Assembly (NCBI GenBank): GCA_030831125.1
Contig: JAURLQ010000071.1
Location: 1-39,770 of the forward strand
Source: Gammaproteobacteria bacterium
GTDB taxonomy: Bacteria; Pseudomonadota; Gammaproteobacteria; Pseudomonadales; Pseudohongiellaceae
Direction of reading: 5' to 3'
DNA: 39,770 nt
This document shows positions 6,951 through 17,055 of the stretch, piece by piece (position 1 is the stretch's first letter; each line of letters begins with the position of its first letter). The position numbers and the translations under genes are program-made. The notes beneath the pieces were generated by a model that was given only the letters and a program-made list of their open reading frames with translations, did not search any database and was not told the DNA's origin.

Positions 6951-7964
6951 TTAAACAATTCGGACTTCAGGCCACAGTTGTATCCCGAATTTTTCCGCAA
7001 CTGAAGCCTGGATACGTTCAGATAGCGCAACAAGTTCAGCCCCTGTGGCACCACCATGATTGACCAGCACCAGTGCATGCCGCTCATGAACACCAACATC
7101 CCCGTCGCGATAACCCTTCCACCCGGCCTTTTCAATCAGCCAGGCCGCCGGAATCTTCACACTGTTGCCTTCAGCATAACCCGGCAAATCAGGATAAAGC
7201 GCTTTCAGTTCTGCAAAACGGTCCTGCCCGATTCTCGGATTCCAGAAAAAAGAACCAGCGTTACCCAACATATCCGGGTCGGGTAATTTGCTGCGGCGTA
7301 TTTCGCATACCTTGTCGCTTACCAGTTGCGGCGTAATGGACTCGCGTGGCACATCAGACAGCGCCTGCTGTAATGCAGGATATTCGAGATTCAATCGGGG
7401 CTTGGAAGAGAGGCTGAAAGTCACATCGGTAATAATGTATTGCTCTCGCAGGTCTTCCTTGAACACCGAGCTGCGATAACTGAAACCACAATCGTCGTTG
7501 GTAAAGGTCTTCATGTTGCCACTGGCAATTTCCAGCGCCTGCACTTCATGCAACAGATCTTTAAGCTCCACACCGTAGGCACCGATATTCTGCACTGGAG
7601 CAGCGCCAACAGTACCCGGAATAAGACTGAGGTTCTCAAGCCCGTACCAACCCTGTTTCAGACAATGAGTGACAAAGGGGTGCCAGATTTCTCCGCCCAT
7701 CGCCTGCACCAGCACTGATGATTCGGTGCTTTGCTGCACAGTAATGCCCTTGATTGCAAGTTCTATGATGAGTCCGGGGTAGTTTTCCCGGAACAGGATA
7801 TTGCTGCCCTGACCCAGTAACATCAATGGGATGTCCTTGCCCTTGTGCCAGGCCAGTACTTCCCTTAGCGCTTCTACCGTTGCAACTTCGGCAAACCACC
7901 GGCTTCGTGCAGAAACATGGAAGGTATTGAAATGGTGAAGATCAACATTGGCCTGGATTGGCAT
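6951..7964 (-). CDS. murB: UDP-N-acetylenolpyruvoylglucosamine reductase
   Basis: An FAD enzyme that reduces UDP-GlcNAc-enolpyruvate with NADPH to UDP-MurNAc, in the cytoplasmic phase of peptidoglycan synthesis. At 337 residues it is the Escherichia-type (type I) enzyme. Visible motifs are the FAD-binding GQGSNILF (51-58), GTVGAAPVQNIGAYG, the catalytic serine in GNAGSFFWNP and the C-terminal catalytic Glu-333 (WPEVR). It follows the phosphatase gene by 11 bases and is probably the last gene of the envelope operon starting at lolC or further upstream. Pseudomonas has the same kdsB-ptpA-murB order. Confidence 0.97.
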   Translation of the reverse strand: MPIQANVDLHHFNTFHVSARSRWFAEVATVEALREVLAWHKGKDIPLMLLGQGSNILFRENYPGLIIELAIKGITVQQSTESSVLVQAMGGEIWHPFVTHCLKQGWYGLENLSLIPGTVGAAPVQNIGAYGVELKDLLHEVQALEIASGNMKTFTNDDCGFSYRSSVFKEDLREQYIITDVTFSLSSKPRLNLEYPALQQALSDVPRESITPQLVSDKVCEIRRSKLPDPDMLGNAGSFFWNPRIGQDRFAELKALYPDLPGYAEGNSVKIPAAWLIEKAGWKGYRDGDVGVHERHALVLVNHGGATGAELVALSERIQASVAEKFGIQLWPEVRIV

Positions 7965-7975
7965 GACAATACTGC

Positions 7976-8470
7976 CTACAGTGCCAGGTCTTTACGAATG
8001 CGCATCAGGAGATCATCACAGGCAGATTCCAGCAGATCCAGCACCAGTTCGAAACCATCGTGCCCACCGTCATAGGGGTCTGGCACTTCACTTTTTCCGG
8101 TATCACCATAACTGAGCATCAGGCCCAGTTTGTGCTGCATAGCCTCTGGACAGCGCATCTGGAGTTCCCGAAGATTCATGCTGTCCATGGCAAGGATATA
8201 GTCGAATTCCTCAAAGTCTCTGGTAGTGACCTGGCGAGCACGCTGCCTGCTCAGATCGTAACGTCGTTGTGCTGCGGCACGAATTGAGCGTCCATCCGGA
8301 GGCTCACCAACATGCCAATTGCTGGTGCCGGCAGAATCAACACGTATATGGGAGCTCAAACCAGCCGCCTGTACTCCAGCCCTGAACACGCCTTCTGCAG
8401 TGGGAGACCGGCAGATGTTGCCGAGGCATACCATCAGTACGCTGACAGATTCTTTGGCTGGAGGATTCAT
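7976..8470 (-). CDS. Low-molecular-weight protein-tyrosine phosphatase
   Basis: A 164-residue phosphatase of the Wzb/PtpA/Etp family. The P-loop CLGNICRS provides the nucleophile Cys-15 and Arg-21 (CX5R), and the general-acid loop DPYDGG lies in the C-terminal third. Such enzymes remove phosphate from tyrosine kinases that control polysaccharide export or from other proteins; no cognate kinase is in the window. The start codon overlaps the end of kdsB by four bases, so the two are translationally coupled. The kdsB-phosphatase-murB order is also found in Pseudomonas (PA2979-PA2977). The physiological substrate is unknown. Confidence 0.92.
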   Translation of the reverse strand: MNPPAKESVSVLMVCLGNICRSPTAEGVFRAGVQAAGLSSHIRVDSAGTSNWHVGEPPDGRSIRAAAQRRYDLSRQRARQVTTRDFEEFDYILAMDSMNLRELQMRCPEAMQHKLGLMLSYGDTGKSEVPDPYDGGHDGFELVLDLLESACDDLLMRIRKDLAL

Positions 8471-9240
8471 TGACTTGCCTTTCTTGTCAATATTATGCGC
8501 ACCGCTTCCAGATCCTCCTGTGTATCCACACCTGCTGGTATTGCCTCACAACAAAGTTCTGCATGAACAAGTACTCCATTACACATGGCTCTGAGCTGTT
8601 CGAGTTTCTCTGTCTGCTCAAGCGCTGAGGCCGGCCAGTTTGTGAACTGCTGCAGCACCGACACACGATAGGCATAAAGCCCGATATGACGTTTGGCACC
8701 GGCCAGCGTAACTGCATCAGCACCATCCCGTGGCCATGGTATCGGTGCCCTGGAAAAATACATCACCCTGCCGGTGTCATCTGTTACGAGCTTGACGGCA
8801 TTCGGATTGAAAAATTCCTTTTCACTTTCTATTGCACAATACAGGGTACATATTCCGGTATCCGGTCTTGCGGCAAGATTTCCTGCCACCTGGTTGATAA
8901 CCGCCGGCGGTATGAGAGGTTCATCACCCTGTACATTGACGACAATGCTGTCACTTGCCAGGCCAAGCACCGTTGCCACTTCGGCAATCCGGTCAGTACC
9001 CGAGGCATGTTCAGGACGAGTCATGACACATTCAACACCAGCGGTCCTGCAAACCGCAGCAATGCGTTCATCATCGGTGGCAACCAGTACCTGCTTTGCC
9101 ATGCTTTTGCAGGCCTGCTCAACCACATGCAGCACCATGGGCTTGCCGGCGATATCGGCAAGTGCCTTGGCAGGCAATCTGGTGCTATGGAAACGGGCCG
9201 GTATGACTACTGTGAAACCGGTTGGCGCGGCGATACTCAT
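8467..9240 (-). CDS. kdsB: CMP-Kdo synthetase (3-deoxy-manno-octulosonate cytidylyltransferase)
   Basis: Activates Kdo with CTP to CMP-Kdo, the donor for the inner core of lipopolysaccharide; cytoplasmic. The nucleotide-binding signature [14 protein letters not shown] is at residues 14-27. QGDEPLI and the later HIGLYAYR segments are also typical, and 257 residues is the family length. The gene overlaps its neighbours by four bases on both sides (ycaR upstream, phosphatase downstream), which indicates one tightly coupled transcript. Its placement with lpxK and msbA groups late lipid A and core synthesis steps. Confidence 0.97.
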   Translation of the reverse strand: MSIAAPTGFTVVIPARFHSTRLPAKALADIAGKPMVLHVVEQACKSMAKQVLVATDDERIAAVCRTAGVECVMTRPEHASGTDRIAEVATVLGLASDSIVVNVQGDEPLIPPAVINQVAGNLAARPDTGICTLYCAIESEKEFFNPNAVKLVTDDTGRVMYFSRAPIPWPRDGADAVTLAGAKRHIGLYAYRVSVLQQFTNWPASALEQTEKLEQLRAMCNGVLVHAELCCEAIPAGVDTQEDLEAVRIILTRKASQ

Positions 9241-9434
9241 CTGTCTTTTCTTTGCGCCTTTTCTTCAGCCGACAGCACGCGTGCTTCAGTATCCAGCATG
9301 ACCGGTATACCGTCACGTACGGGGTACGCAAGACTTTCGGGATAACAGATCAGTTCTCCCGCTTCCCTGTCGTAATAGAGACTGCTCTTGCACAGTGGGC
9401 ATACGAGCAGACTCAGCAGTTTCTTGTCGAGCAT
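9237..9434 (-). CDS. ycaR: Trm112/YcaR family small protein
   Basis: A 65-residue protein with CPLC (Cys-12, Cys-15), a third cysteine at 30 and the conserved [13 protein letters not shown] stretch of the UPF0434/Trm112 family. Relatives are zinc-ribbon-like; in eukaryotes and archaea Trm112 activates methyltransferases, while the role of bacterial YcaR is not settled. It lies between lpxK and kdsB, exactly as in Escherichia and Pseudomonas, and overlaps kdsB by four bases. Confidence 0.93.
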   Translation of the reverse strand: MLDKKLLSLLVCPLCKSSLYYDREAGELICYPESLAYPVRDGIPVMLDTEARVLSAEEKAQRKDR

Positions 9435-9445
9435 ATTCAGGTTTC

Positions 9446-10459
9446 TCAGGGTTCAGATCGACCGGTTGCAAGAATTTCCTCATGCACCTTGCGCAACCAT
9501 TTTTCATCAACAAGGGCATTCACCTGCAGGGCCCAATGTTGCAGACCACAGATGTCACGGCATTTCACGGCATCCTTTTCAGTCATCACTACCTGTAATC
9601 CGTCACCAAAATCCACTTCCTCCCTGATGAACTGGTGATGATCCGCAAAAGCATGGCTCATGATAACAAATCCAGCCTCTTCCAGTGTGGCAAAAAATCT
9701 TGCCGGATTGCCAATACCAGCCAGGGCATGTACTGGTTCGCTGCCATACCTCCTTTGGAATCCGGCTATATCAAGCACTTCGTTGTTGCCCAGATTGCGC
9801 AGCTGGCCTGCCTTCAGATTCATCTGTACAAGTTTGTCCGGATTCACGGGCAAACTTGCCATCAGCTTTCCGTTGACAACCACATGTTGCACCTGCAGCA
9901 GTCTTTCGGCTGTTTCCCTGAGGGGGCCAGCCGGCAGCAACAAACCGTTACCAAGGCCCCTGCTGCCATCGATTACGGCAATTTCAATATTACGGGCAAG
10001 TGCATAATGCTGCAGGCCGTCATCGCACAGTATTACATCTGCCTGCAGTTGCGAGTGGGCATATTCAGCAGCCCTTGTACGCACCGGATCCACCACCACC
10101 GGACAGATATGCTGTTGCGCCATCAACAACGCTTCATCTCCACAGGACAATACCGATGTTTCAGCGGTTACAACCAGCGGATACTGTCTGCTGTGTCCCC
10201 CGTATCCCCTGCTGATGATTACCGGATGCATACCCTGTTCAGTTAACCATGATGCAAGTGCAAGGGTCAGAGGTGTTTTACCTGTACCCCCCACAGTGAT
10301 GTTGCCTGTTACAACAACCGGTACCGGTGAGTGCCACGCAACTGCCAGTTGCCGGATCTTTTTTCTGCTCGCCACAACGCCATACAGCAGGCTCAGTGGA
10401 TACAGTAATCGTACCCACCAGGCATTGCTGTACCAGGCCTTTGGCAATAGCTGCTTCAT
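9446..10459 (-). CDS. lpxK: Tetraacyldisaccharide 4'-kinase
   Basis: Phosphorylates the 4' position of the lipid A precursor to form lipid IVA at the inner-membrane surface. The P-loop [12 protein letters not shown] is at about residues 51-62 after a short hydrophobic, amphipathic N-terminus ([16 protein letters not shown]), as in known LpxK. ISRGYGG and LCDDGLQH are further family motifs. The ATG at 10459 overlaps the msbA stop in TGATG, so translation is coupled; a TTG one codon upstream is less likely. Length 337 residues is normal. Confidence 0.96.
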   Translation of the reverse strand: MKQLLPKAWYSNAWWVRLLYPLSLLYGVVASRKKIRQLAVAWHSPVPVVVTGNITVGGTGKTPLTLALASWLTEQGMHPVIISRGYGGHSRQYPLVVTAETSVLSCGDEALLMAQQHICPVVVDPVRTRAAEYAHSQLQADVILCDDGLQHYALARNIEIAVIDGSRGLGNGLLLPAGPLRETAERLLQVQHVVVNGKLMASLPVNPDKLVQMNLKAGQLRNLGNNEVLDIAGFQRRYGSEPVHALAGIGNPARFFATLEEAGFVIMSHAFADHHQFIREEVDFGDGLQVVMTEKDAVKCRDICGLQHWALQVNALVDEKWLRKVHEEILATGRSEP

Positions 10460-12219
10460 CAATCTTCGGAAAACTGCATGCTGTGAAGCCCTGCATAGAT
10501 GCCGCCGGCAATCAGCAACGACTGATGAGAACCGCTTTCCACGATTCTGCCCCCATCCAGCACCAGAATCAGGTCGGCTTTCTCAATGGTGGAAAGGCGA
10601 TGGGCTATAACCAGCGTGGTGCGCCCTGTCATGAGATAGGCAAGCGCTCCCTGTATGGCACGTTCTGATGCGGTATCCAGTGCAGAAGTGGCTTCGTCCA
10701 GAATCAGGATGGGGGCATCCTTGAGTAGTGCACGGGCAATGGCCAGACGCTGTCGCTGACCACCTGAAAGCAACAGACCATCATCCCCGACGCGGGTTTC
10801 CAGACCTTCCGGAAGCTCATGAATGAACTCCAGAGCGTTGGCATGCTCCAGGGCTTGCAGCAGTTTTTCTTCACTGGTATCTGCCAGTTCCCCGTAAGCA
10901 ACATTTTCCCTGATAGTGCCATTGAAAAGCACCACCTGTTGACTGACGAGTGCAATCTGGTGTCTGAGATTGGCAAGTCTGAATTCGTGATGTGGGACCA
11001 GATCAATCAGGATCTCGCCTTCATCCAGTTCGTAGAATCGCGGCAGCAGATTTACCAATGTAGACTTGCCACTGCCGGACCGCCCTACTATTGCCACAGT
11101 CTGCCCGGGCTCACAAAGAAAGTTCAGGTCGCTCAGTACCGGTTCCTGACCTGCCTGGTATCTGAAACTGACATGCCTGAATTCAACCCGGCCCTGCACA
11201 CGATCTTTCTCGAAGGTGCCGGTATCATTTTCCGGGCTTTCATCCAGCAAGGCGAAAATACTGGCAGCTGCTGCCAGTCCTTTCTGGATATCGGCATTCA
11301 CTTTGGATGTTTGTCGAACCGGTTTTAGCAGACTGCCTGCAGCTGTTATGAAAGCTGCAAACTCACCGGGAGTGATGGCTGCGAGCGCCTCGGGAGCCAT
11401 GGCAAGCCAGGTAAGCATGGCAATGGCCGAGGCTACCAGAGTCTGGATAATCGGGGCACTGATTGCTGCAGTAAGCGCCAGCTTGAGATTCTGGCGCATG
11501 TTGAGCTCACTGGTTCGGGTAAATTTCCCTGCCTGCTGCTCACTGGCACCAAAAGTCCTGATTACCTTCAAACCCTTGAGTGTTTCAGACAGTATCTGGG
11601 TTACATCTCCCATGGATGTCTGGATACGCTTGCTGTGCTTGCGGAACTTGCCGGTCGCAAACAGGACCACGGCACTGATGAATGGAATTACTGCAACAAA
11701 TACCAGGGTAAGCTTCCAGTTCAGATACAAAAGGTAGATCACAATGCCGGCTATCATGGCACCTTCACGCAGCAGTACAGCCAGTGCATCGCTAACCGCA
11801 GCACTGATCTGGGTTACATTGTAGGTAACCGTAGAAATGAGGTGACCACTGCTGTTGCGATCATAATAACTGACCGGTAGTTGCAAAAAACGCTGCAGCA
11901 CTTCACTACGCAGTTTGTGGATGATCCTGAAAGCCAGGGAAGACATGCAGAAAGCCCCCAGAAATCCACCCATGCCGCGCAGGAACACGATGAACATAAG
12001 GGTCAATGGAATACGCAGGCGCACATCAGAAGAAATATTGATACCCGCTTCTATGCTGTCGATAAGTTGCCGGATGAGATCAAAGAACCAGGCACTTGCC
12101 CCGCCATAAAGGGCAAATCCCACAATGCTCACCAAAAACAGCCATACTATGGGCCTGATATAGGAAAGCAGCCTTTTGTAAAGCATGAAACTGCTGACAC
12201 TTGGCTGTTGCTGTGTCAT
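10459..12219 (-). CDS. msbA: Lipid A export ATP-binding/permease protein
   Basis: An ABC half-transporter that flips core-lipid A across the inner membrane as a homodimer. The N-terminal 310 residues hold six membrane segments. The ATPase domain has Walker A GRSGSGKST, the signature LSGGQRQRLAIA, Walker B ILILDEATSALD and the switch histidine in VIAHRLST. Length 586 matches Escherichia MsbA (582). It precedes lpxK with a one-base stop/start overlap and follows exbD by one base, so it is part of the same transcript as the lipid A genes. Confidence 0.96.
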   Translation of the reverse strand: MTQQQPSVSSFMLYKRLLSYIRPIVWLFLVSIVGFALYGGASAWFFDLIRQLIDSIEAGINISSDVRLRIPLTLMFIVFLRGMGGFLGAFCMSSLAFRIIHKLRSEVLQRFLQLPVSYYDRNSSGHLISTVTYNVTQISAAVSDALAVLLREGAMIAGIVIYLLYLNWKLTLVFVAVIPFISAVVLFATGKFRKHSKRIQTSMGDVTQILSETLKGLKVIRTFGASEQQAGKFTRTSELNMRQNLKLALTAAISAPIIQTLVASAIAMLTWLAMAPEALAAITPGEFAAFITAAGSLLKPVRQTSKVNADIQKGLAAAASIFALLDESPENDTGTFEKDRVQGRVEFRHVSFRYQAGQEPVLSDLNFLCEPGQTVAIVGRSGSGKSTLVNLLPRFYELDEGEILIDLVPHHEFRLANLRHQIALVSQQVVLFNGTIRENVAYGELADTSEEKLLQALEHANALEFIHELPEGLETRVGDDGLLLSGGQRQRLAIARALLKDAPILILDEATSALDTASERAIQGALAYLMTGRTTLVIAHRLSTIEKADLILVLDGGRIVESGSHQSLLIAGGIYAGLHSMQFSED

Positions 12220-12220
12220 G

Positions 12221-12640
12221 TCAGGGATCCATAGCCTGGCGCGTGGCTATACTGAGCCGACTGAATCCCAGTCTGGCTGCAACATCCATGGCAGTAACCA
12301 CACTCTGGTGTGTGGTTTCCGCATCGGCGGTAATGGTAAGTGGAACCGTGTTGTCACCTGCCGCAATAGCACCAATGGCATCCATCAGGGTTTGGGCATC
12401 AGTATTGATCAGGGCTTGTCCGTTTACTGTGTAGCTTCCGTTTCGGGCAATGAGTACTTCAATGCGCAGGGCCACATCTTCTGCAAGTTCTCCATTGGCT
12501 TCGGGCAAGTTCACCAGAAGGTTACTTTCGCGGGTGAACGAAGTGCTAACCATGAAGAAAATCAGCAGCAGGAAAACCACATCAATCAGCGGTGTCAGAT
12601 CAATGTTCACTTCCGCTCTGAGATTACGCTGGAACTTCAT
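12221..12640 (-). CDS. exbD: ExbD/TolR family energy-coupling protein
   Basis: A 139-residue inner-membrane protein that, with ExbB, converts proton-motive force into work on TonB. The single membrane helix (about 16-33) holds the essential aspartate Asp-20 (TPLIDVVFLLLIFFM), and a periplasmic domain follows. I chose the ATG at 12640, where MKFQRNLRAEVNIDLTP begins as in the family; a frame opening further upstream would overlap exbB. Four bases separate it from exbB. Placement beside msbA and comEC rather than tonB matches the Pseudomonas PA2982-PA2984 order, so the TonB partner is probably encoded elsewhere. Confidence 0.94.
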   Translation of the reverse strand: MKFQRNLRAEVNIDLTPLIDVVFLLLIFFMVSTSFTRESNLLVNLPEANGELAEDVALRIEVLIARNGSYTVNGQALINTDAQTLMDAIGAIAAGDNTVPLTITADAETTHQSVVTAMDVAARLGFSRLSIATRQAMDP

Positions 12641-12644
12641 TGCT

Positions 12645-13280
12645 TCAACCCTGCTTGCCGCTGCGCACTTCAACAGCTCTGGGGCTGTGCAGTGCATCTA
12701 CGAGCTTGATGGATTCCCTTTCAAGTTCCACCACCAGGGTGTCTATGCGCCGAAGAAAAGTCCTGTAGAAAAGCAATGAAGGTATACCCACGCTCAAGCC
12801 TGCAGCTGTGGTGATCATGGCCTGGGAAATTCCCCCGGCAAAAGCCTGGGCATTGCCAACTCCCTGCTCCATGATGCCACTGAACACTTCTATCATGCCG
12901 AACACAGTGCCCAGCAATCCCAGTAATGGAGAAATCACGGCTATGGTGCCCAGGGTACTGAGATAGCGCTCAAGATCATGAACCACGTGTGAGGCAGCCT
13001 GTTCAATGCTTTCCGTCATGATGGCCCTGCCCGACTTGGCATTGACCAGGCCGGCCGCAAGGATCTGTCCGAGGGGCGACGACATGCGCAGCTCACGCAA
13101 CTGGGCGGCATCAAGCTGGTTGTTGCGCAGCTTTCCCCAGACTTCTGCAAGGGCATTGCGTGGTGCAATCCTGGCGGAATTCAGGGTCCAGAATCGCTCA
13201 ATGATGATGGCTATGGCTATGACGGAACACAGCAGGATAGGCAGCATGAGCAGGCCGCCTGAACGGATCAGTTCAAACAC
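12645..13280 (-). CDS. exbB: ExbB/TolQ/MotA family proton-channel protein
   Basis: A 211-residue inner-membrane protein with three membrane segments (about 7-26, 108-135 and 150-175). The conserved GLLGTVFGMI and TTAAGLSVGIPSLLFYR segments hold the small and threonine residues that line the proton path with ExbD's aspartate. It starts with GTG at 13280, preceded by a GGAG ribosome site eleven bases upstream; no better ATG is in frame. With exbD it should energise TonB-dependent import, such as through the receptor at the left edge (inference). Confidence 0.93.
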   Translation of the reverse strand: MFELIRSGGLLMLPILLCSVIAIAIIIERFWTLNSARIAPRNALAEVWGKLRNNQLDAAQLRELRMSSPLGQILAAGLVNAKSGRAIMTESIEQAASHVVHDLERYLSTLGTIAVISPLLGLLGTVFGMIEVFSGIMEQGVGNAQAFAGGISQAMITTAAGLSVGIPSLLFYRTFLRRIDTLVVELERESIKLVDALHSPRAVEVRSGKQG

Positions 13281-13400
13281 TCAGAGTCTCCGTAACAGAA
13301 TGGCTCACTTTAACACAAAGCCCTTGCGCAACGCAGTGAGATGTTCAGCACAAATTATGCTCAAGTATTTGATTGTTATCTCTTTGTGAAGCAGCAGAAA

Positions 13401-15716
13401 TCAGCGCCAGAAGCGCTTCTCATGCTGTCTGGTTGTCCAGACGCTCCCGATGCCAACTGTCTGGTCCAGACTGTATATCAGCGCACCCTGTTGGTCTGTT
13501 CTGTCAATTTGCGCCCCGGCACTGGTGTAGCGCCGTAAAACTTCAGCCACAGGATGGCCAAAACGATTGAGGTAGCCGCTTGAAATTGCAACCTGACCTG
13601 GATTCAGTGCCTTGATCAAGGCTGATGAGGAAGAGGTTCGACTCCCATGATGCGGTGCTATCAAAAGATTTACTGTTGGCAGGATTCCTTTTCGTAGCAA
13701 GTCATATTCCACTTCTCTTTCTATATCGCCCGGGAGCAGTACACGATATTCCCCCGCAGAGACCAACAGCACACAGGAGCCATTGTTGCGCGAGTAACTG
13801 TTACCATCAGGATGCAGGATAGTGAATTGCACACCATCCCAGTTCCACTGTTCACCTGCCCTGCAAACGTCATGCTGCAGACCCGTTGGTGCTACTGCTT
13901 CAGGCAACAGATAGCGGTCAACGCCAAAATTCTCAACCACACCCTGCAATCCGCCTGCATGGTCACTGTCGGCATGACTGATGATGACAAGATCCGGACT
14001 ACTGACATTGAAGTGTCTCAGCACAGGGACGACGACATCGCTTCCGGCGTCAAAACGCTCACTGAAACGCGGACCTGCATCATAGAGCAGATGATGCTGC
14101 TCTGTACTCAACAACACTGCCAGTCCCTGCCCCACATCCATCACCACAACACGTAACTCCCCGGCTGCAGGCTGCGGTTTCTGCAGCATGAATGCACAAG
14201 CGGCCAGGATGAAGCCAACAAGTGCAGTGATCCTGTTGCGATAGAAGATCAGCAACGCAGAAGCACAAGTCAGCATTATCCTGCCGGGCAAGGTCAGCGC
14301 AGGCAGATTCCACAAGCCATCGGGCACGTACCTGAGTACCAGATCCAGCAAATACAGATACAGGTGCAGCAGAAAATCCGCGATGAGAAAACACGCAGAA
14401 CCTGCAACCGGAAACAGGGTAACCAGTGCAAGTCCGGTCAGGGCAACTGGCACAACAAGCAGTCCTATGAACGGGATGGCAAAAAGATTGATCAATGGCG
14501 CAAGCCAGGAGACTTGCTGGAACCACACCAGCATTACCGGCAACATTCCCAGCCACAAGCGGCACTGAAGCCTGCACAGCCCCAGGAGTTTCTGCATTGG
14601 CGCGGTATCTTCTGTTTCATCTGCAGGTTGCAGGCGGGAAAGAATTACTGCAACTGCACCGAATGAAAGCCAGAATCCCGCACTTTGTGGCGCCAAAGGT
14701 TCATTGGCCAGCACCAGACCCATGGCAAGCCAGTAGCTGTTCCAGCTGGATGTTTCCCGCCTCAGCAGTATGCCGCTCAGCATAACCAGGGTCATGACAA
14801 GTGCACGCTGTACCGGAAGACTGAATCCGGCGAGAACACCATAGACCAGGGCACCAGAAACCGCAGTAACTGCCCCGAATATTCTCGCCGGGAAATTCGC
14901 GACCAGTGTGGCGGAACAGCGAGCCAGTCTGGTCGCTGTCATGAACAGAAAAGTGGCAATCAGGCCTACATGTAACCCGGATATGACCATTAGGTGATTG
15001 GTACCGGTTCTGGTAAAACCTTGCCATTGTTGTTCACTGATATTACTGCGTTCACCCAGCGCCAGTGCAGCAATCAGGTCGCCATGCTGCAGTCTCTCCG
15101 TTGCCCCTATCGCTTCAAGCAAGGCAAGTCTCAAGCGGTTATGGAATTGTCCTGACTGTCCGGCAAGCTGGCGGTTCTGTGGATGGGCACGGATGTAACC
15201 TGTTGCAGTGATACCCTGTTGCAGCAGCCATAACTCATAATCAAAAGTACCCGGATTGACCATGCCATGTGGAGGATGCAGGCGCAGCAGAAACTGCCAT
15301 TGCTGGCCGGGTTTGATCACCAGGTCTTCGTAGAGGATCAACTGTACCCTGGCAGGAAAATCAGGCACCGACCAGGATGTACATGGCGTTTCAATTTCTT
15401 GATTGCACCGTGCCTCTATTTCAAAGACAAATCGCTGTCCGGTAGCGCTTGCCTGAGGCAAACTTGCAATCCTGCCTTTTGTCCAGACTTCCACCTGCCT
15501 GTCTTCTGTTGGCCACTGCAAGGCCAGCTGGTTTGCAGCGCTACTGCAGAGCCAACAGACGCCCGCAAGGCATGCCCCCGCAACAGTACTGCGGGGAAAG
15601 CAATGCAGCATTAACGCAATGAAAATGGCGCAATTGATCAGCAACGGTGATGGTAAAACCGGCAGAAACCCTGCAGCAATTACGCCGGTACTGAATGCGA
15701 TCATCCATGAACGCAT
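13401..15716 (-). CDS. comEC: ComEC/Rec2 DNA-uptake channel
   Basis: An inner-membrane channel thought to carry single-stranded DNA into the cytoplasm during natural transformation. Of 771 residues, the first 60 hold membrane segments, then comes an OB-like periplasmic domain, then the competence domain with many helices (TGTNHLMVISGLHVGL is its hallmark). A C-terminal metallo-beta-lactamase domain has VMDVGQGLAVLL, SHADSDHAGG and PHHGSRTSS, so its metal site looks intact. The gene lies 82 bases after lolE and 120 before exbB, the Pseudomonas order. Other competence genes are not in the window, so transformability cannot be concluded. Confidence 0.95.
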   Translation of the reverse strand: MRSWMIAFSTGVIAAGFLPVLPSPLLINCAIFIALMLHCFPRSTVAGACLAGVCWLCSSAANQLALQWPTEDRQVEVWTKGRIASLPQASATGQRFVFEIEARCNQEIETPCTSWSVPDFPARVQLILYEDLVIKPGQQWQFLLRLHPPHGMVNPGTFDYELWLLQQGITATGYIRAHPQNRQLAGQSGQFHNRLRLALLEAIGATERLQHGDLIAALALGERSNISEQQWQGFTRTGTNHLMVISGLHVGLIATFLFMTATRLARCSATLVANFPARIFGAVTAVSGALVYGVLAGFSLPVQRALVMTLVMLSGILLRRETSSWNSYWLAMGLVLANEPLAPQSAGFWLSFGAVAVILSRLQPADETEDTAPMQKLLGLCRLQCRLWLGMLPVMLVWFQQVSWLAPLINLFAIPFIGLLVVPVALTGLALVTLFPVAGSACFLIADFLLHLYLYLLDLVLRYVPDGLWNLPALTLPGRIMLTCASALLIFYRNRITALVGFILAACAFMLQKPQPAAGELRVVVMDVGQGLAVLLSTEQHHLLYDAGPRFSERFDAGSDVVVPVLRHFNVSSPDLVIISHADSDHAGGLQGVVENFGVDRYLLPEAVAPTGLQHDVCRAGEQWNWDGVQFTILHPDGNSYSRNNGSCVLLVSAGEYRVLLPGDIEREVEYDLLRKGILPTVNLLIAPHHGSRTSSSSALIKALNPGQVAISSGYLNRFGHPVAEVLRRYTSAGAQIDRTDQQGALIYSLDQTVGIGSVWTTRQHEKRFWR

Positions 15717-15798
15717 GCGAATTCGTCCTTGTATCGCTTTTCAATAATGCAGTGTAGACGGCCACAACAAAATGACCAGTATGGGGAACAACCAGAGA

Positions 15799-17055
15799 CT
15801 ATTCGAAACGGAGTATTTCCGCAGGTCTGACCCTGGCAGCCTTTGCTGCAGGGTAAAGGGTAGCCAAAAGACTCAGCAACAGCGCCAGTGCACAAACCAG
15901 CACCAGGTCGTCAACCCTGATCTGGGTAGGCAGATAATTGACGGGATAGACATCGGCACTCAGAAATTCGATGCCTGATACATTCTGCAGCCAGTCAACA
16001 AATGGTGCTGCAGACCATGTCATCAAAAGCCCCAGCACCAGACCGGAGACTGTTCCAAGCAAACCAATCATAAAACCCTGCACAAGAAAAATTCGCCGTA
16101 TCGTGTTCAGGGAAGCTCCCATTGTCCTCAGTATGGCTATTGCGCCCTGCTTGTCTCTCACCACCATGACCAGGCTGACGATGACATTGAACGCTGCCAC
16201 GCCAACCAGCAATGAGAGCAACAGGCCAACAAGGGTTTTTGAAACCCGGATATTTTCATACATGCCCCCGTATTCGCGGGTCCAGTCATTGACAGTAATG
16301 TCATCCGGCAGACTCTGCCGCAGGTTGTTGGTGATACCGAACACATCGAAAAGATCTGCCGACTGCAGCCTGTAACCATGAATCCTGTCGCCCAGACGGT
16401 AGAGTCGCTGGGCATCTCCCATATGTATATAGGCAAGATTGCTGTCGAGCTGGGAGCCCACTGAAAAAACGCCACCAACAGTAAAACGCCGTTGTCGGGT
16501 GAACTCCCCCAGTGGTGTGATGGGAACAACAGTAGAGACCAACGTAACACTGTCTCCCATGGACACATCCAGGGTCTGTGCCAGCGTGCTGCCGAGTACG
16601 ATGCGATACTCCCCGGCCACCAGAGAGTCCAGTCCGCCCTGCTCCATGAAATTACCGATGATTGAAGCCTGCATTTCCCTTTCAGGGTCTACACCATTGA
16701 GCAGAATGCCACTGCTCCTGCCATTGGCCAGCAGCATGCCCTGCAACTGCAGAAAAGGTGCTGCCCCGGTTACTCGCACATCCTGCAGCATGCGTGCGAG
16801 ATCATTTGTCCAGTCGGCTTCATTGCGCAAAGGTAAATTGCGGCTTGTGGTAACGGTCATATGCGGAATCAGTGCCAATATGCGCTGTTGCAGTTCCCGA
16901 TCAAAACCATTCATGACGGAAAGCACTGTTATCAGCACTCCAGTGCCAAGTGCCAAGCCCAGAACGGTAAGCAATGAAATGAAACTCACCAGCAGATTGG
17001 GCGAGCGCATTGAGGCGTATCGGCTGCCAATAAAGAATGCCGGACTCTTGCTCAT
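15799..17055 (-). CDS. lolE: Lipoprotein-releasing ABC transporter permease LolE
   Basis: A membrane subunit of LolCDE, which extracts outer-membrane lipoproteins from the inner membrane and hands them to LolA. Of 418 residues, one membrane helix lies near 20-45 (SFISLLTVLGLALGTGVLI), then a large periplasmic domain, then three helices (about 270-400). I call it LolE rather than LolC because it is third in the operon and because features such as DWTREYGGMYENIRVSK and GIEFLSADVYPVNYLPTQI match Escherichia LolE. The ATG overlaps the lolD stop by four bases. Presence of distinct LolC and LolE, not a single LolF, is typical of gammaproteobacteria. Confidence 0.9.
   Translation of the reverse strand: MSKSPAFFIGSRYASMRSPNLLVSFISLLTVLGLALGTGVLITVLSVMNGFDRELQQRILALIPHMTVTTSRNLPLRNEADWTNDLARMLQDVRVTGAAPFLQLQGMLLANGRSSGILLNGVDPEREMQASIIGNFMEQGGLDSLVAGEYRIVLGSTLAQTLDVSMGDSVTLVSTVVPITPLGEFTRQRRFTVGGVFSVGSQLDSNLAYIHMGDAQRLYRLGDRIHGYRLQSADLFDVFGITNNLRQSLPDDITVNDWTREYGGMYENIRVSKTLVGLLLSLLVGVAAFNVIVSLVMVVRDKQGAIAILRTMGASLNTIRRIFLVQGFMIGLLGTVSGLVLGLLMTWSAAPFVDWLQNVSGIEFLSADVYPVNYLPTQIRVDDLVLVCALALLLSLLATLYPAAKAARVRPAEILRFE

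Noticed and set aside
4418-7000. CRISPR array formed by the repeated intergenic palindromes
   Set aside because: The copies are few, differ in length and orientation and have no regular spacers; no cas gene is present.
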